Origin: DASREM01 sp035652095
GTDB lineage: Bacteria > Acidobacteriota > Terriglobia > Terriglobales > Acidobacteriaceae
Reading direction: 5' to 3'
Length of the DNA stretch: 64,000 nt
Assembly (NCBI GenBank): GCA_035652095.1
Contig: DASREM010000049.1
Location: forward strand, 54,416-118,415
How positions within the stretch are numbered: position 1 is the stretch's first letter; every line of letters begins with the position of its first letter. Below, piece after piece: positions 1 through 8,758 of this stretch. The notes below the pieces were generated by a model. It made no database searches and had not been told where the DNA came from. It was given only the letters and a program-made list of their open reading frames with translations. The position numbers and the translations under genes were made by a program.

Positions 1-1286
1 AGATAGGCGCGCGCGAGTTTCAGCGCGCCGGGTTCGGTGATTTCTCCCATGGAGACCATTTCGGCCAAAGCTGCGGCCAGACCCTGGCGAGTGGACTTCA
101 CGCCCAGCCAGTAGCTTTCTTCCGCGCCCAGCACCTCGTTGTAGGGAAAGGAGTCTGTACCGAAGGTGATCTTGTCGGGAAAGGTCTCCAGCCAGATCTT
201 CAGCGAGTGCTTGAACTCCGAAGGATACTGGGCGATCTCCATGTACGAGGAGTCCATGTAGACGTTCTTCATGGAGGCGAGCCAGATCGCTTCGCGCTCG
301 AGCGGGAATCCCCCGTGAATCATGACAAAAGTCGTGCTGGAATAGCGGGGGTCGCGGAGTACGTTCTCCAGATTCATGATGTTGCCTTGCGAGATGTTGA
401 AATAGTCGCCGATGCCGACCGCGGTGTGAATATGCACCGGAAGGTGAAGACGTCCGCCCTCGGTCACGAGATGGCGGAAGATAAAGTCGGAGAAGGCGAT
501 CCATTCCTGCCAGGTCGGCACTCCGCCGGCGCGGTACTTGTTGTAGATCGATTCCACCTGCTCGCGGGGCGGATCGTCGAAGTGAGTGGGACGGAAGTAG
601 GCGACTTCGAATTTCATCGCGATCCCACCCTTCTTCTGGTTGTCTTCGAGGGTCCTGGAAATAAACTGCAGATATCCGGAGAGGTCAGCCGGAAGCTGAG
701 TGACGCCTTCTTGCTGCATCCAGCGGTGAAGCATCTTCTCCTGCAGCGGAACGTAGACTTCCTGGTCGGGATTGCGATGGCGGAGCGCGCTGTTGTCGAA
801 AGGGTAGAAGAACGAATCCGCAAAGAACACCCACGGGAAGCGGTTGGGCTCGAGGTAAGCGGGCATCATGGCGCGATTGGCGACCGAAGCTCTAATGTTG
901 AGCTTGTCAAGAATCATGTCAAAGTACGCTGTCCCTTGATATTGCTTGCGCAATGCCGCTTTTTTCTCGACCAGCCACCTGGAGTGTTCTGGACTCAGAT
1001 CATCATAGGGATACCCGAACAGATCTTTGGCGGCGGCGATGAGTTCGGGATTGCTGTCACGCTCGCGAAGAGGAGAACTGCCCGGAGGCGCAGCCATGGC
1101 GTCTACATCGGGATCATCGGCGTAGCCGGGGTGGGCGTGGTGATCGAAGGCGGAAATCTTGTTGATCTCGGGCAGCAGGCGATTGTAGATCTGTTGCACA
1201 TCCGGCCCGGGAAACGGACGAGCTTGAGCAAACATGCTCCCGCAAAGAAGCAACGCTAGACCAAACGACAAGACTGTGCTTTTCAT
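1..1286 (-). CDS. Secreted amidohydrolase family protein (C-terminus cut by window edge)
   Basis: This is a metal-dependent hydrolase of the amidohydrolase_2 type; the substrate cannot be told. ATG at 1286 is followed by a signal peptide (MKSTVLSFGLALLLCGSMFA, likely cut after about residue 21), so it is exported. A metal-binding His-Ala-His lies at residues 50-52 (FDHHAHPG). Later come MIHGGFP and GTDSFPYNE, which fit the strand-end His and Asp positions of the TIM-barrel fold. About 428 residues are visible and the frame is still open at base 3, so the C-terminus lies outside. It begins 21 bp after the aminotransferase gene and is probably the last visible gene of the TonB receptor operon. 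The family call is firm; the function is not. Confidence 0.8.
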   Translation of the reverse strand, partial: MKSTVLSFGLALLLCGSMFAQARPFPGPDVQQIYNRLLPEINKISAFDHHAHPGYADDPDVDAMAAPPGSSPLRERDSNPELIAAAKDLFGYPYDDLSPEHSRWLVEKKAALRKQYQGTAYFDMILDKLNIRASVANRAMMPAYLEPNRFPWVFFADSFFYPFDNSALRHRNPDQEVYVPLQEKMLHRWMQQEGVTQLPADLSGYLQFISRTLEDNQKKGGIAMKFEVAYFRPTHFDDPPREQVESIYNKYRAGGVPTWQEWIAFSDFIFRHLVTEGGRLHLPVHIHTAVGIGDYFNISQGNIMNLENVLRDPRYSSTTFVMIHGGFPLEREAIWLASMKNVYMDSSYMEIAQYPSEFKHSLKIWLETFPDKITFGTDSFPYNEVLGAEESYWLGVKSTRQGLAAALAEMVSMGEITEPGALKLARAY

Positions 1287-1307
1287 GTAGTATCCTGCGA
1301 CTTGTCT

Positions 1308-2495
1308 CTACTTGCGTACAGGCGCGCTCTGCCAAGAGGCAGAGACTTGCATGATGCGGTCCACAGCTTCTTTCAGCGTCGCGCTCGAGGAAGCGAATGA
1401 GAACCGGACAAAATCGAACCCGCTGGGACCGAATGCGGCGCCCGGGATAGCGGCGACACCGACTTCCTCCAGCATCAGGCGACACACTTCCTCGGCACTC
1501 AGCCCGGTATCACCGATATTCACCCAGGCGTAGAAGGCCCCTTTCGGAGCAGCACAGCGGAATCCCGGCACGCGGTTGAGATCACGGACAAACTGCTCAC
1601 GCCGTGCGGCGAATTCGCCGACCATACGCGGAGTTGCGCCGTCGGGATCACGAAGAGCTTCGATTGCCGCATACTGGGTAAACTCTGCAACGCACGTATA
1701 GCTATTGACGGCCAGCATCTCGAGCGCCGGGACGATATGCGGAGGGGCCACGTTGTAGCCGAGACGCCATCCGGTCATAGCGAAGCTTTTCGAGAAGCCG
1801 TCAATGATAAGAGTGCGCTCCTTCATGCCGGGATAACTCATCATGGAGACGTAGGGATCGCGGTAGATGATGCGGGCGTAGATCTCGTCCGAGAGCACGT
1901 AGAGATCATGCTTGATCGCAAGCTCTGAGATGCGACGTTGCACTCCATCGGTGTAGACAGTACCGGTCGGATTGTTTGGAGAGTTCGTCAAAATGGCTTT
2001 GGTGCGCGAGCTGATCTTGGAAGCAATTTCGTCCGGATCGGGCTGAAAATGGTTACGCTCGCGCAGAGAGAATCCTACCGGCACGCCCCCCAAACCCAAG
2101 GTGATGGATGGATATCCCGGAAAACCCGGTTCGGGGTAGAGAACCTCGTCGCCGGGTTCGACCAGGGCCATCAGTGCCATGAACAATCCGATTTTGCAGC
2201 CGGGCGCAATGACGACGCTGCCGGGTGAAATGTTGAGATTGCGCGTGCGTTTCAGATAGGCTGCAATTTCTTCCCGCAGCGCCAGAACTCCCGGCACCGA
2301 GCAATAGCGATCTTTCCCTTCATCGAGCGCGCGTTCAAGCGCGTCGCGGACTGGAGGGGCAGGATGAAAGTCGGGTTCGCCGAGTTCGAGATGGATGATC
2401 GAGCGGCCTTCGCGCTCAAGTTCCTTGGCGCGGGCGAAGACGGAGAGAGCGCCTTCCCCACTCATGACTGACATACGCGATGCAAGGGGTCGCAT
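1308..2495 (-). CDS. PLP-dependent class I/II aminotransferase (AspC-like)
   Basis: This 395-residue enzyme has the full fold-type I aminotransferase pattern: NSPNNPTG at about 171-178, SDEIYARI near 202, the PLP lysine in GFSKSFAMTGWRLGY (K236), and a C-terminal Arg in FVRFSF for the substrate carboxylate. The length is normal for aspartate-type aminotransferases. ATG at 2495 lies 3 bp after the preceding stop, with an AGG-containing ribosome site inside that gene's end, so translation is probably coupled. Its place between an AhpD-fold gene and an amidohydrolase, behind a TonB receptor, suggests catabolism of an imported amino-acid-like compound. That is inference; the amino donor is unknown. 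Confidence 0.85.
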   Translation of the reverse strand: MRPLASRMSVMSGEGALSVFARAKELEREGRSIIHLELGEPDFHPAPPVRDALERALDEGKDRYCSVPGVLALREEIAAYLKRTRNLNISPGSVVIAPGCKIGLFMALMALVEPGDEVLYPEPGFPGYPSITLGLGGVPVGFSLRERNHFQPDPDEIASKISSRTKAILTNSPNNPTGTVYTDGVQRRISELAIKHDLYVLSDEIYARIIYRDPYVSMMSYPGMKERTLIIDGFSKSFAMTGWRLGYNVAPPHIVPALEMLAVNSYTCVAEFTQYAAIEALRDPDGATPRMVGEFAARREQFVRDLNRVPGFRCAAPKGAFYAWVNIGDTGLSAEEVCRLMLEEVGVAAIPGAAFGPSGFDFVRFSFASSSATLKEAVDRIMQVSASWQSAPVRK

Positions 2496-2498
2496 GAT

Positions 2499-3062
2499 TT
2501 ACCTGGGTTCCGGAGTGGGGGTGATGGGGATACGCAGCGCGTCCACGAACCGGGGAAACATCTCGAACGCGGCCGCGGTCGCCATCAACTCGATAATTTG
2601 CTGGTCGGTAAACACAGATTTCAGCTCCACGAAAAAATCGTCGTCAATCTCGCGCGCGGAGCGGTGAAGGCGGTCGGCACAGCGCAAGCCTAACTTTTCG
2701 GCTGCGTTGAACGGACCATCTTCGAAACGTCCCTGCACCGCCTGGATCTGCGCCTCACTCGCGCCCTTCTGTTTAGCGGAAAGTGCGTGGGCCTTGATCG
2801 CGTAAGGAGACTCGAGCAGCACCGACAGCCGCGTCGCAATCAGTTCTTTATACCAGCCCTTCAGGGCAGAGTCACCCAGCAGGGGCTTCAAAAATCCGGC
2901 GAAGGCCGCAGCCAAAGCGGGGGTGTTGGCCAGGGTCTTGAACATATTGGGGACGACCCCACGCTGTGCCAGCAGGGCGTCATAGAGCGGGCCGAGCTCG
3001 GGCGGGACCTGGTCCCGCTCGAGCATCGGAATTCTGGTCTGACCTGGCCCGGCGCCGCTCAC
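2499..3062 (-). CDS. Carboxymuconolactone decarboxylase-like (AhpD-fold) protein lacking the CxxC cysteines
   Basis: With a GTG start at 3062 the protein has 187 residues and begins SGAGPGQTRIPMLERDQV. The R-I-P-x-L start is typical of this family, which favours 3062 over the internal ATG at 3026. The GTG overlaps the receptor's TAG by one base (TAGTG), so coupled translation is likely. The core helix reads LLESPYAIKAHALSA: at the place of the C-x-Y-C pair it has S85-P-Y-A88, while the His (H92) remains. Peroxide reduction through a disulfide is therefore unlikely. A lyase or decarboxylase-like role, or a structural role, is possible. It shares an operon with the aminotransferase and amidohydrolase. 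Confidence 0.75.
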   Translation of the reverse strand: MSGAGPGQTRIPMLERDQVPPELGPLYDALLAQRGVVPNMFKTLANTPALAAAFAGFLKPLLGDSALKGWYKELIATRLSVLLESPYAIKAHALSAKQKGASEAQIQAVQGRFEDGPFNAAEKLGLRCADRLHRSAREIDDDFFVELKSVFTDQQIIELMATAAAFEMFPRFVDALRIPITPTPEPR

Positions 3063-6000
3063 TAGAAGGCCCAGCGTAGAGACAGTTGGATCAGGCGTGG
3101 AGTGCCCTTGGTGTTGGTGATGTGCCCGAAATTGCCGGGGCTCTCCACGTCGGTGAACGCTGGGCTGGAAAAGTTGGTGTGGTTCCACAGGTTGAAAAAG
3201 TCCGCCGTGAAACGGAGATCCTGCCGCTCGGTTATGCGGAAGTGCTTGATCAAAGAGAAATCCCAATTCTGCTGGCCCGGCCCGCGGTAAGCGTTGCGAC
3301 CCAGGTTCCCAAAACCCGTAGTGCAGAAATTGGAATTGGGAAAGACAGTGGGATCGGTTTGATTGGGATCACACTGCGTCGGATAGAGTAGCGGGGCAGT
3401 CGAAAAGTTATTGACATCAACGTAGCCATTCAGGCGGCTCTCCACGCTGCCATGGGTGTAGCCGGCGCCCACGGTGGCTCCTGGAGCAAGACTGGCCCCT
3501 ACGAGCGGCGTACTGCCGGCGCCGAGAAATGCGGTGCCAGCGCCGGAATCGATGATGGAGAACGGAGTGCCGGACTGGAAGATCGTTACACCGCTTACGC
3601 CCCATCCACCCAGAGCTATGGCTTTTGCGCCAGTCGCGTGGGCGAAGAACGGAAGATCGTAGACGTAGCTGATGGTGAGGCGGTGCGTACGATCAAAGTC
3701 CGAGAGTCCGCGTGAAGCGTTGATGTTGCTCTGATCGTTGTACGCGGTGTTGAACGCGGTGTTGCCGGACGATGTAGTGTCAATGGACTTGGAGAAGGTG
3801 TAGGCGCCCTGGAAGTATCCGCGCCCCCAGCGCCGCGAAACCGTGGCCTGGAACGCGTTGTAATGAGAAGAGGCGTCGTTGGCGAATAACTGATAGCCGC
3901 TGTAGCCGTTCAAGCCAGGAGTCGGAGTGCGATTAATTGCGTTCCCGAAGGTGTTGGCGGTAATCGAATAAGCGGTCCCGTTTACGTCGTGAACCACGAC
4001 AGGATTGGCTGGCGTTGCATTCAGAGCCTGGATGCCGTCGCGAGTCTCGCGCAGGTGAGTGCCCTTGGTGCCGACGTAGCCGAGCTCGAGCACCCAGCGC
4101 TTTCCGAGTTCGCGCTGCAGGGTGAGGTTCCACTGCTGTGTGTTGGGTACTTTGAAATTACGTGGAACTTCCAGACCGAAGATTCCGACTGAACCGACTC
4201 CGGAGCACCCGGTAGTGTTCACGTATCCGCCAAACTGAGTGGTGTCGGGCACGCCCGCAACAATCGGAAATGGATTCGCCTGCAGCACCGAGAGACACGG
4301 AAGGTAGGTCAGGTCCAGCACGCCTGCCGGAGGCAGGGCGTTGATATTCGTTGCGAGCGTGCCGGAGAAGAAGTTGGCGAGACTGCCAGGGGCGCCCGGT
4401 CCGAAGGCAATGGGCAAAAGCGGCGCCTGGAAACTCAGCTGGTCGATCGCACCAACGTCCTCGCGAACGTAGTAAATACCATAACCGCCGCGGAGAGTGG
4501 TGTCATGGTGGCCAGCGACATCCCAGGCAAAGCCGACGCGCGGCCCGATGCCGGTAGAAACGCCGTTGCGAAAGGTGGTGTCATCCGCGGTGCCTGTGAA
4601 ACCGCTTGCGCCAAGCTTGCTCACGCAGGACGGGTAAACGAAGGGGTAGGTGCCGCTCTGAGTCAGGTCCGACTCCAAGTTGCCGATATGGCAAGCGTTG
4701 TCCTTCCATGCTCCCAGAAATTCGGTGCGCAATCCAAAGTTCAGAGTCAGATCGGGACGCACTTTCCAATCGTCCTGTACGAAGAAGGCATAGTTTTTCT
4801 GGCGATATTCGTGGGTGTAGAGGCCGCCGCCGCCGAAGCTAAACTCCGGCGCGCCGAGCAGGAAATTCTGGAAGTCGGTGTTACCGTCCGGGGTATTGGT
4901 AAAGAACAACTGTCCGTTGAAGACTTGAGGGAATTTCTTGTCCAGGTTTACTGGGGTGAATTCCCCGCCGAAGCGCCAGGTGTGTGATCCGTGGACCCAG
5001 CTTAGCGTCTCGACAAAGTTGTAGTTGTTCTGGATCTGGGATTGGTCGGCGGCGGGTGTCGGACCGAACTGGAAGCCGGAGCTCGCAAAGGTGAACTTGT
5101 AAATGTTGTCGGTCAGATTATTGGTAGGCCGGTTGATTCCGACGTCGGAGACCGTCACGGGCGGCTCGTTCATAGAGCTGTTGTTGATACGCACGTAGCC
5201 AAAACGGAAATCGTTCACCAGGGTTGGCGAGAACAGATGAGTTTCTGAGACGCTCAGGAACCGGTCATCCACCGGCAATTTGTAGGGGAAGTTCAGGTCT
5301 GTACCGCTGATGCTGCCGCCCAGAGAAGCTTGCAGACCGCCGGCGCCAAACGGAATGTTCTGTTCGGAGTTGGAAAAGAAAAAGCGCACAGAAACCTTGT
5401 CATTCGAATTGCGAAACTCGCGATCCCAATTCGCCGTGAATTGGTCATCGGTAAATTTCCCGGGCTTGCTGAATGCAAACGCGCCGGAGCCGCCCAGGGG
5501 CCCGGAGGCCGTCGGAAACAGGAAGCCGCCAGGCGTATTGCCAAATTGGCTGCTCTTGAAATTCAAAAGCGACACAGCAACCGGGTCCAGTTGCGTAACT
5601 CCGGCCGGCAAACCGCCGGGGAAAAAGGTGGAGATTAGCGACGCTTCATCGCGCGCGGCCGAGGGAAGCACAGGGATCGTGGTGCTGATAAAGGTCCCGC
5701 CCGAAAGTCCACTGCGCTGGCGGGTCCCTTGGTAGTTCACGAAGAAGAAGCCAAGTTTGCCGTCCTTGGCAAGGGGACCACCGAGACTGCCGCCGAAGAT
5801 GTTCTGCTTGACAACGGGCCTGGGCTGTCCGGCCTGCTTGAGAAAGAATTCGTTGGCGTTCAGGACGTCATTGCGGAAGAACTCGTAGAGATCACCGTGA
5901 AACTGCTTGGTGCCGCTCTTGAGGATGGCATTGATGTTTCCGCCGCCATTGCGCCCCTGGCTCGCGTCGTAAAGGGACGTTTGGACTTTGAATTCCTGGA

Positions 6001-6661
6001 TCACGTCAGGATTCGGCAGAGGCGTGTTGGTCAATTCGGCAACATTGTAATCGGTGGCCGAGATACCCTCGATGAGATAGTTATTGTTGTCTTCGCGCTG
6101 GCCGTTCACGATGATGCGCACGTCGCCGCGGCCGAGTTGTGCGGAGGCATTCAGCTCGCTCTGAGCGCCGCTCGATAGCGTCAGCAATTGCTGGAAATTC
6201 TGCGTGGCCAGCGGCAGCGTACGAACGGTGTGCGCCTCGATCGCCTCCCCGGTAGCTGCGGTGGTTGTTTCGACCGTCTGGACTTCCGCCTGCACCTCGA
6301 TGTTCTGCTGGACTGCCTGGGTACGCAACTTGGCGGTCAGGCGTGTGGTCTCGGTCACGCGAACGACGATGTCCCTAATCTGACCTTCCTGAAAACCGGC
6401 GCTGGTCACCGTGAGCGAGTAGGTGCCGACGGGCAGCAGCGGGGCGGTGAACGAACCCGTGGAGTCTGTCTTAACGGTGCGGGCGAGAGTGCCGGTATCC
6501 TGGTTTGTGATGTGGACCTCGGCATCGGCAACGAAGGCGCCGGTCGGATCCTGAACCGTACCGCTGATGGCCCCGGTGGCGCCGCCCTGGGCAAAACTCT
6601 GGGTGAGCAGCGCGACCGTCAGTAGACTGAGAAAACCTAACCGCAATAGCAATCTGGGCAT
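3062..6661 (-). CDS. TonB-dependent receptor with carboxypeptidase-regulatory-like N-terminal domain
   Basis: This 1,199-residue outer-membrane protein has a signal peptide (cut near the AQG at residues 24-26). A carboxypeptidase-regulatory-like domain follows at about 30-115 (GAISGTVQDPTGAFV, then GSFTAPLLPVGTYSL), then a plug-like region at about 130-250 and a long beta-barrel ending in aromatic residues (SLRWAF), as expected for BAM insertion. The size and layout match the large receptor family abundant in Acidobacteriota. The start ATG is preceded by GGGAGG six bases away. It is the first gene of a unit with an AhpD-fold protein, an aminotransferase and an amidohydrolase, so its ligand may be an organic nitrogen compound or peptide (inference). 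No separate TonB box was identified. Confidence 0.88.
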   Translation of the reverse strand: MPRLLLRLGFLSLLTVALLTQSFAQGGATGAISGTVQDPTGAFVADAEVHITNQDTGTLARTVKTDSTGSFTAPLLPVGTYSLTVTSAGFQEGQIRDIVVRVTETTRLTAKLRTQAVQQNIEVQAEVQTVETTTAATGEAIEAHTVRTLPLATQNFQQLLTLSSGAQSELNASAQLGRGDVRIIVNGQREDNNNYLIEGISATDYNVAELTNTPLPNPDVIQEFKVQTSLYDASQGRNGGGNINAILKSGTKQFHGDLYEFFRNDVLNANEFFLKQAGQPRPVVKQNIFGGSLGGPLAKDGKLGFFFVNYQGTRQRSGLSGGTFISTTIPVLPSAARDEASLISTFFPGGLPAGVTQLDPVAVSLLNFKSSQFGNTPGGFLFPTASGPLGGSGAFAFSKPGKFTDDQFTANWDREFRNSNDKVSVRFFFSNSEQNIPFGAGGLQASLGGSISGTDLNFPYKLPVDDRFLSVSETHLFSPTLVNDFRFGYVRINNSSMNEPPVTVSDVGINRPTNNLTDNIYKFTFASSGFQFGPTPAADQSQIQNNYNFVETLSWVHGSHTWRFGGEFTPVNLDKKFPQVFNGQLFFTNTPDGNTDFQNFLLGAPEFSFGGGGLYTHEYRQKNYAFFVQDDWKVRPDLTLNFGLRTEFLGAWKDNACHIGNLESDLTQSGTYPFVYPSCVSKLGASGFTGTADDTTFRNGVSTGIGPRVGFAWDVAGHHDTTLRGGYGIYYVREDVGAIDQLSFQAPLLPIAFGPGAPGSLANFFSGTLATNINALPPAGVLDLTYLPCLSVLQANPFPIVAGVPDTTQFGGYVNTTGCSGVGSVGIFGLEVPRNFKVPNTQQWNLTLQRELGKRWVLELGYVGTKGTHLRETRDGIQALNATPANPVVVHDVNGTAYSITANTFGNAINRTPTPGLNGYSGYQLFANDASSHYNAFQATVSRRWGRGYFQGAYTFSKSIDTTSSGNTAFNTAYNDQSNINASRGLSDFDRTHRLTISYVYDLPFFAHATGAKAIALGGWGVSGVTIFQSGTPFSIIDSGAGTAFLGAGSTPLVGASLAPGATVGAGYTHGSVESRLNGYVDVNNFSTAPLLYPTQCDPNQTDPTVFPNSNFCTTGFGNLGRNAYRGPGQQNWDFSLIKHFRITERQDLRFTADFFNLWNHTNFSSPAFTDVESPGNFGHITNTKGTPRLIQLSLRWAF

Positions 6662-6803
6662 GTGTACCCTCCCGATCTCAAAGCTGTTCTGAAAGTGCAG
6701 TAAGTATCGGTTAACGAATGGGAATCAGCAGACGTCACCGCCGGAGTGAATAAAGACTGACTCAAGCCCGGGACGCTGGGAGCCATATATATGTTGTGAT
6801 ACA

Positions 6804-6845
6804 CATCTCCCCGGCAATGAAAGCAGTACGAGCAACGGGGAGATG
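6804..6845. repeat. 10-bp perfect inverted repeat between SDR gene and TonB receptor
   Basis: The arms CATCTCCCCG (6804-6813) and CGGGGAGATG (6836-6845) are exact inverses separated by 22 bases. The element lies 68 bases downstream of the SDR stop and about 145 bases upstream of the receptor start, both read on the minus strand. There is no T-run after it, so a plain intrinsic terminator is not evident. It could be a hairpin processing site or an operator for the receptor operon. The other ~200 bases of the gap show nothing more than a good ribosome site. Confidence 0.5.
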
Positions 6846-6912
6846 CGCGACAGATTACAAGAAATGAACGAAGTTGGCAATAACGTAGTGGATAACCGCA
6901 ATGAAACGTTTG

Positions 6913-7701
6913 TTACAGGCCCTTGTACAGGCCTCCGTCTACCAGGAGTGTCTGCCCTGTGATGTAGGAGGCGCGTTCGGAGGCAAGCCAGACGATGGCA
7001 TCGGCAACCTCCCGGGGTTCGCCTAAGCGTTTCACCGGAGCGTCGGCAGCCCAGCCCTCAAAAATCTGCTGCTGTGTCTTCCCTTCCGAGGCGGAGCGGC
7101 CCTTCGCAAGTTCCTTTAAGCGATCCGTGGCGGTAAAACCTGGGCCAACATTGTTCACCAGGATACCGTCCTTGCCGAATTCGTTGGCCAGGCTCTTAAC
7201 CAAACCTACAACAGCGGCCCGAACTGCGTTGGAAAGAACCAAATCGGGAACAGGCTGCTTCGTGGTGATAGACGTAATGGTGACGATCCGGCCCCACTTC
7301 CGTTTCTGCATAAAGGGGATCACTTCCCGGGCAAAATAGACGGTGCTGAGAAAGTTGGCATCCAGCGCCCTTTTCCATTCCTCGGTGCTCGCGGCCAGAA
7401 AGCCCTTGGCCGGGGGCCCCCCGGCGTTGGTCACACAGATATCGGCCGAGCCGAACTTCTCTACAACGGCTGAGACGAAGTGCTTTACCTCTGAAGGGTC
7501 GGTCACGTCGAAGGCCCGGGTGAACACTTCCACTCGGTGCAGTCGTCGGATATTGTCTGCGGCAGCCTGGAGCGCGGCCGGGTTGCGGGCGCACATGGCA
7601 ATATGACAACCTTCGGCGGCGAAAGCTTCGGCGGTGGCCCTTCCGATACCTTGGCTCGAGGCCGCGACAATAGCAACACGGTTCTGTAGACCGGAATCCA
7701 T
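6913..7701 (-). CDS. Atypical short-chain dehydrogenase/reductase family protein
   Basis: The 262-residue protein starts at ATG 7701 (MDSGLQNRVAIVAASSQGIG); upstream in-frame sequence runs into the divergent ilvE gene and is not SDR-like. The Rossmann fold is clear (GIGRATAEAFAAEG, NAGGPPAKG, a C-terminal ITGQTLLVDGGLYKGL). Two hallmarks deviate. The TGxxxGIG motif reads AASSQGIG, and the YxxxK catalytic pair is missing, with LVLSNAVRAAVVG where YxASKAA is expected. This matches the FabG-like subgroup known to lack a perfect catalytic tetrad. It may bind a dinucleotide without classic ketoreductase chemistry. It diverges from ilvE across about 100 bp. Confidence 0.82.
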   Translation of the reverse strand: MDSGLQNRVAIVAASSQGIGRATAEAFAAEGCHIAMCARNPAALQAAADNIRRLHRVEVFTRAFDVTDPSEVKHFVSAVVEKFGSADICVTNAGGPPAKGFLAASTEEWKRALDANFLSTVYFAREVIPFMQKRKWGRIVTITSITTKQPVPDLVLSNAVRAAVVGLVKSLANEFGKDGILVNNVGPGFTATDRLKELAKGRSASEGKTQQQIFEGWAADAPVKRLGEPREVADAIVWLASERASYITGQTLLVDGGLYKGL

Positions 7702-7772
7702 AGGGCCCGAATTATATCGCCAACTGAGGGCGAAACAGCTCTTGCCCAGCCGTGTGCCAGAATTTACCCTTA

Positions 7773-7784
7773 AAACAATTGTTT
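7773..7784. promoter_or_regulatory. Perfect 12-bp palindrome upstream of ilvE
   Basis: AAACAATTGTTT is a perfect palindrome located 19 bases before the ilvE start, in the short divergent region shared with the SDR gene. It sits where an operator would overlap the promoter or 5' leader. An AT-rich palindrome of this length can also occur by chance, so a regulatory role is inference. Confidence 0.35.
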
Positions 7785-7803
7785 CACTTCGACGCGAGGG
7801 CCT

Positions 7804-8748
7804 ATGGCGAACGCAGCGCGTTTCGTGTGGATCGATCATGAACTGAAAAATGCTTCGGAGGGACAGGTTTCCTTTCTGAGTGCCGGTCTGCAGTACGGCT
7901 TCAGCGTATTCGAAGGAATACGTTGTTACGGAAGCGCAAACGGACCGGCGATATTCCGGCTCCAGGAACATGCAGCGCGATTACTGAATTCCGCCCACAT
8001 TATTGGCTTGCGCACGCTCCCTTTTTCCCGGGAGCAGATTGTGACCGCGATTCAGAAGACGGTCGCAGCCAACGAGTTCTCCGCCTGCTACATCCGGCCA
8101 ATGATTTTTCTGGAAGGCGCTCTCAACATGGTGGCCGATGCCGGCAAACCGCGGTTCATGATCGCGGTATGGGAATGGGGAGCGTTCATGGGAGCCGAGG
8201 CCCGGGAACGGGGAATACGGGCCAACATTTCTTCCATCACGCGCCTCCATCCGAACATCCTGATGACCAAGGCCAAGGTGTCGGGGAACTATGTGGGGTC
8301 CGTCCTGGCTAAGACAGAGTCGCAAAGGCTGGGTTTTGATGAAGCGATCATGCTCGATCCCCAGGGCTATGTGGCCGAATGCACCGGGGAGAACATCTTT
8401 GTGGTCAGAGACAAGGTCATCTACACGGTGCCAAGGGGATCGATTCTGGAGGGGATCACGCGGGACAGCATCATGATCCTGGCACGAGATCTTGGGTATG
8501 AAGTGGTGGAAGAACAAATTTCACGCGACCAACTATACATGGCAGATGAAGTATTCGTGACGGGAACGGCGGCCGAGGTAATCGGGTTGCGAGAGATCGA
8601 CTTCCGCGTTATTGGCGATGGCAAGACGGGTCCAGTTACACGCGCGTTGCAGGACTCATTAGACCTGGTGACAAGCGGGAAGCATGGGCGATCGGAGCAG
8701 TGGTTATCGTATGTGCCTGCATTCGCGCCGGTCGCCGCAAAAGCGTAA
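7804..8748 (+). CDS. ilvE: Branched-chain amino acid aminotransferase
   Basis: This 314-residue class IV PLP enzyme performs the last step of Leu, Ile and Val synthesis, or their first catabolic step, in the cytoplasm. The start ANAARFVWIDHELKNASEG, then YGFSVFEGIRCY at 31-42, the PLP lysine in TKAKVSGNY (K158), ECTGENIFVV and PRGSILEGITRDS are all standard IlvE signatures. D-amino acid transaminase and 4-amino-4-deoxychorismate lyase are the relatives to consider, but the EGIR and SGNY contexts favour IlvE. The next gene starts 10 bp downstream, so the two probably form an operon. Confidence 0.92.
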   Translation: MANAARFVWIDHELKNASEGQVSFLSAGLQYGFSVFEGIRCYGSANGPAIFRLQEHAARLLNSAHIIGLRTLPFSREQIVTAIQKTVAANEFSACYIRPMIFLEGALNMVADAGKPRFMIAVWEWGAFMGAEARERGIRANISSITRLHPNILMTKAKVSGNYVGSVLAKTESQRLGFDEAIMLDPQGYVAECTGENIFVVRDKVIYTVPRGSILEGITRDSIMILARDLGYEVVEEQISRDQLYMADEVFVTGTAAEVIGLREIDFRVIGDGKTGPVTRALQDSLDLVTSGKHGRSEQWLSYVPAFAPVAAKA

Positions 8749-8758
8749 GGAAGGGATT

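Noticed and set aside
207..1259. Open frame of 350 codons on the plus strand
   Set aside because: It is antisense to the secreted amidohydrolase, whose signal peptide and HxH motif are clear; the plus-strand product shows no recognised fold.
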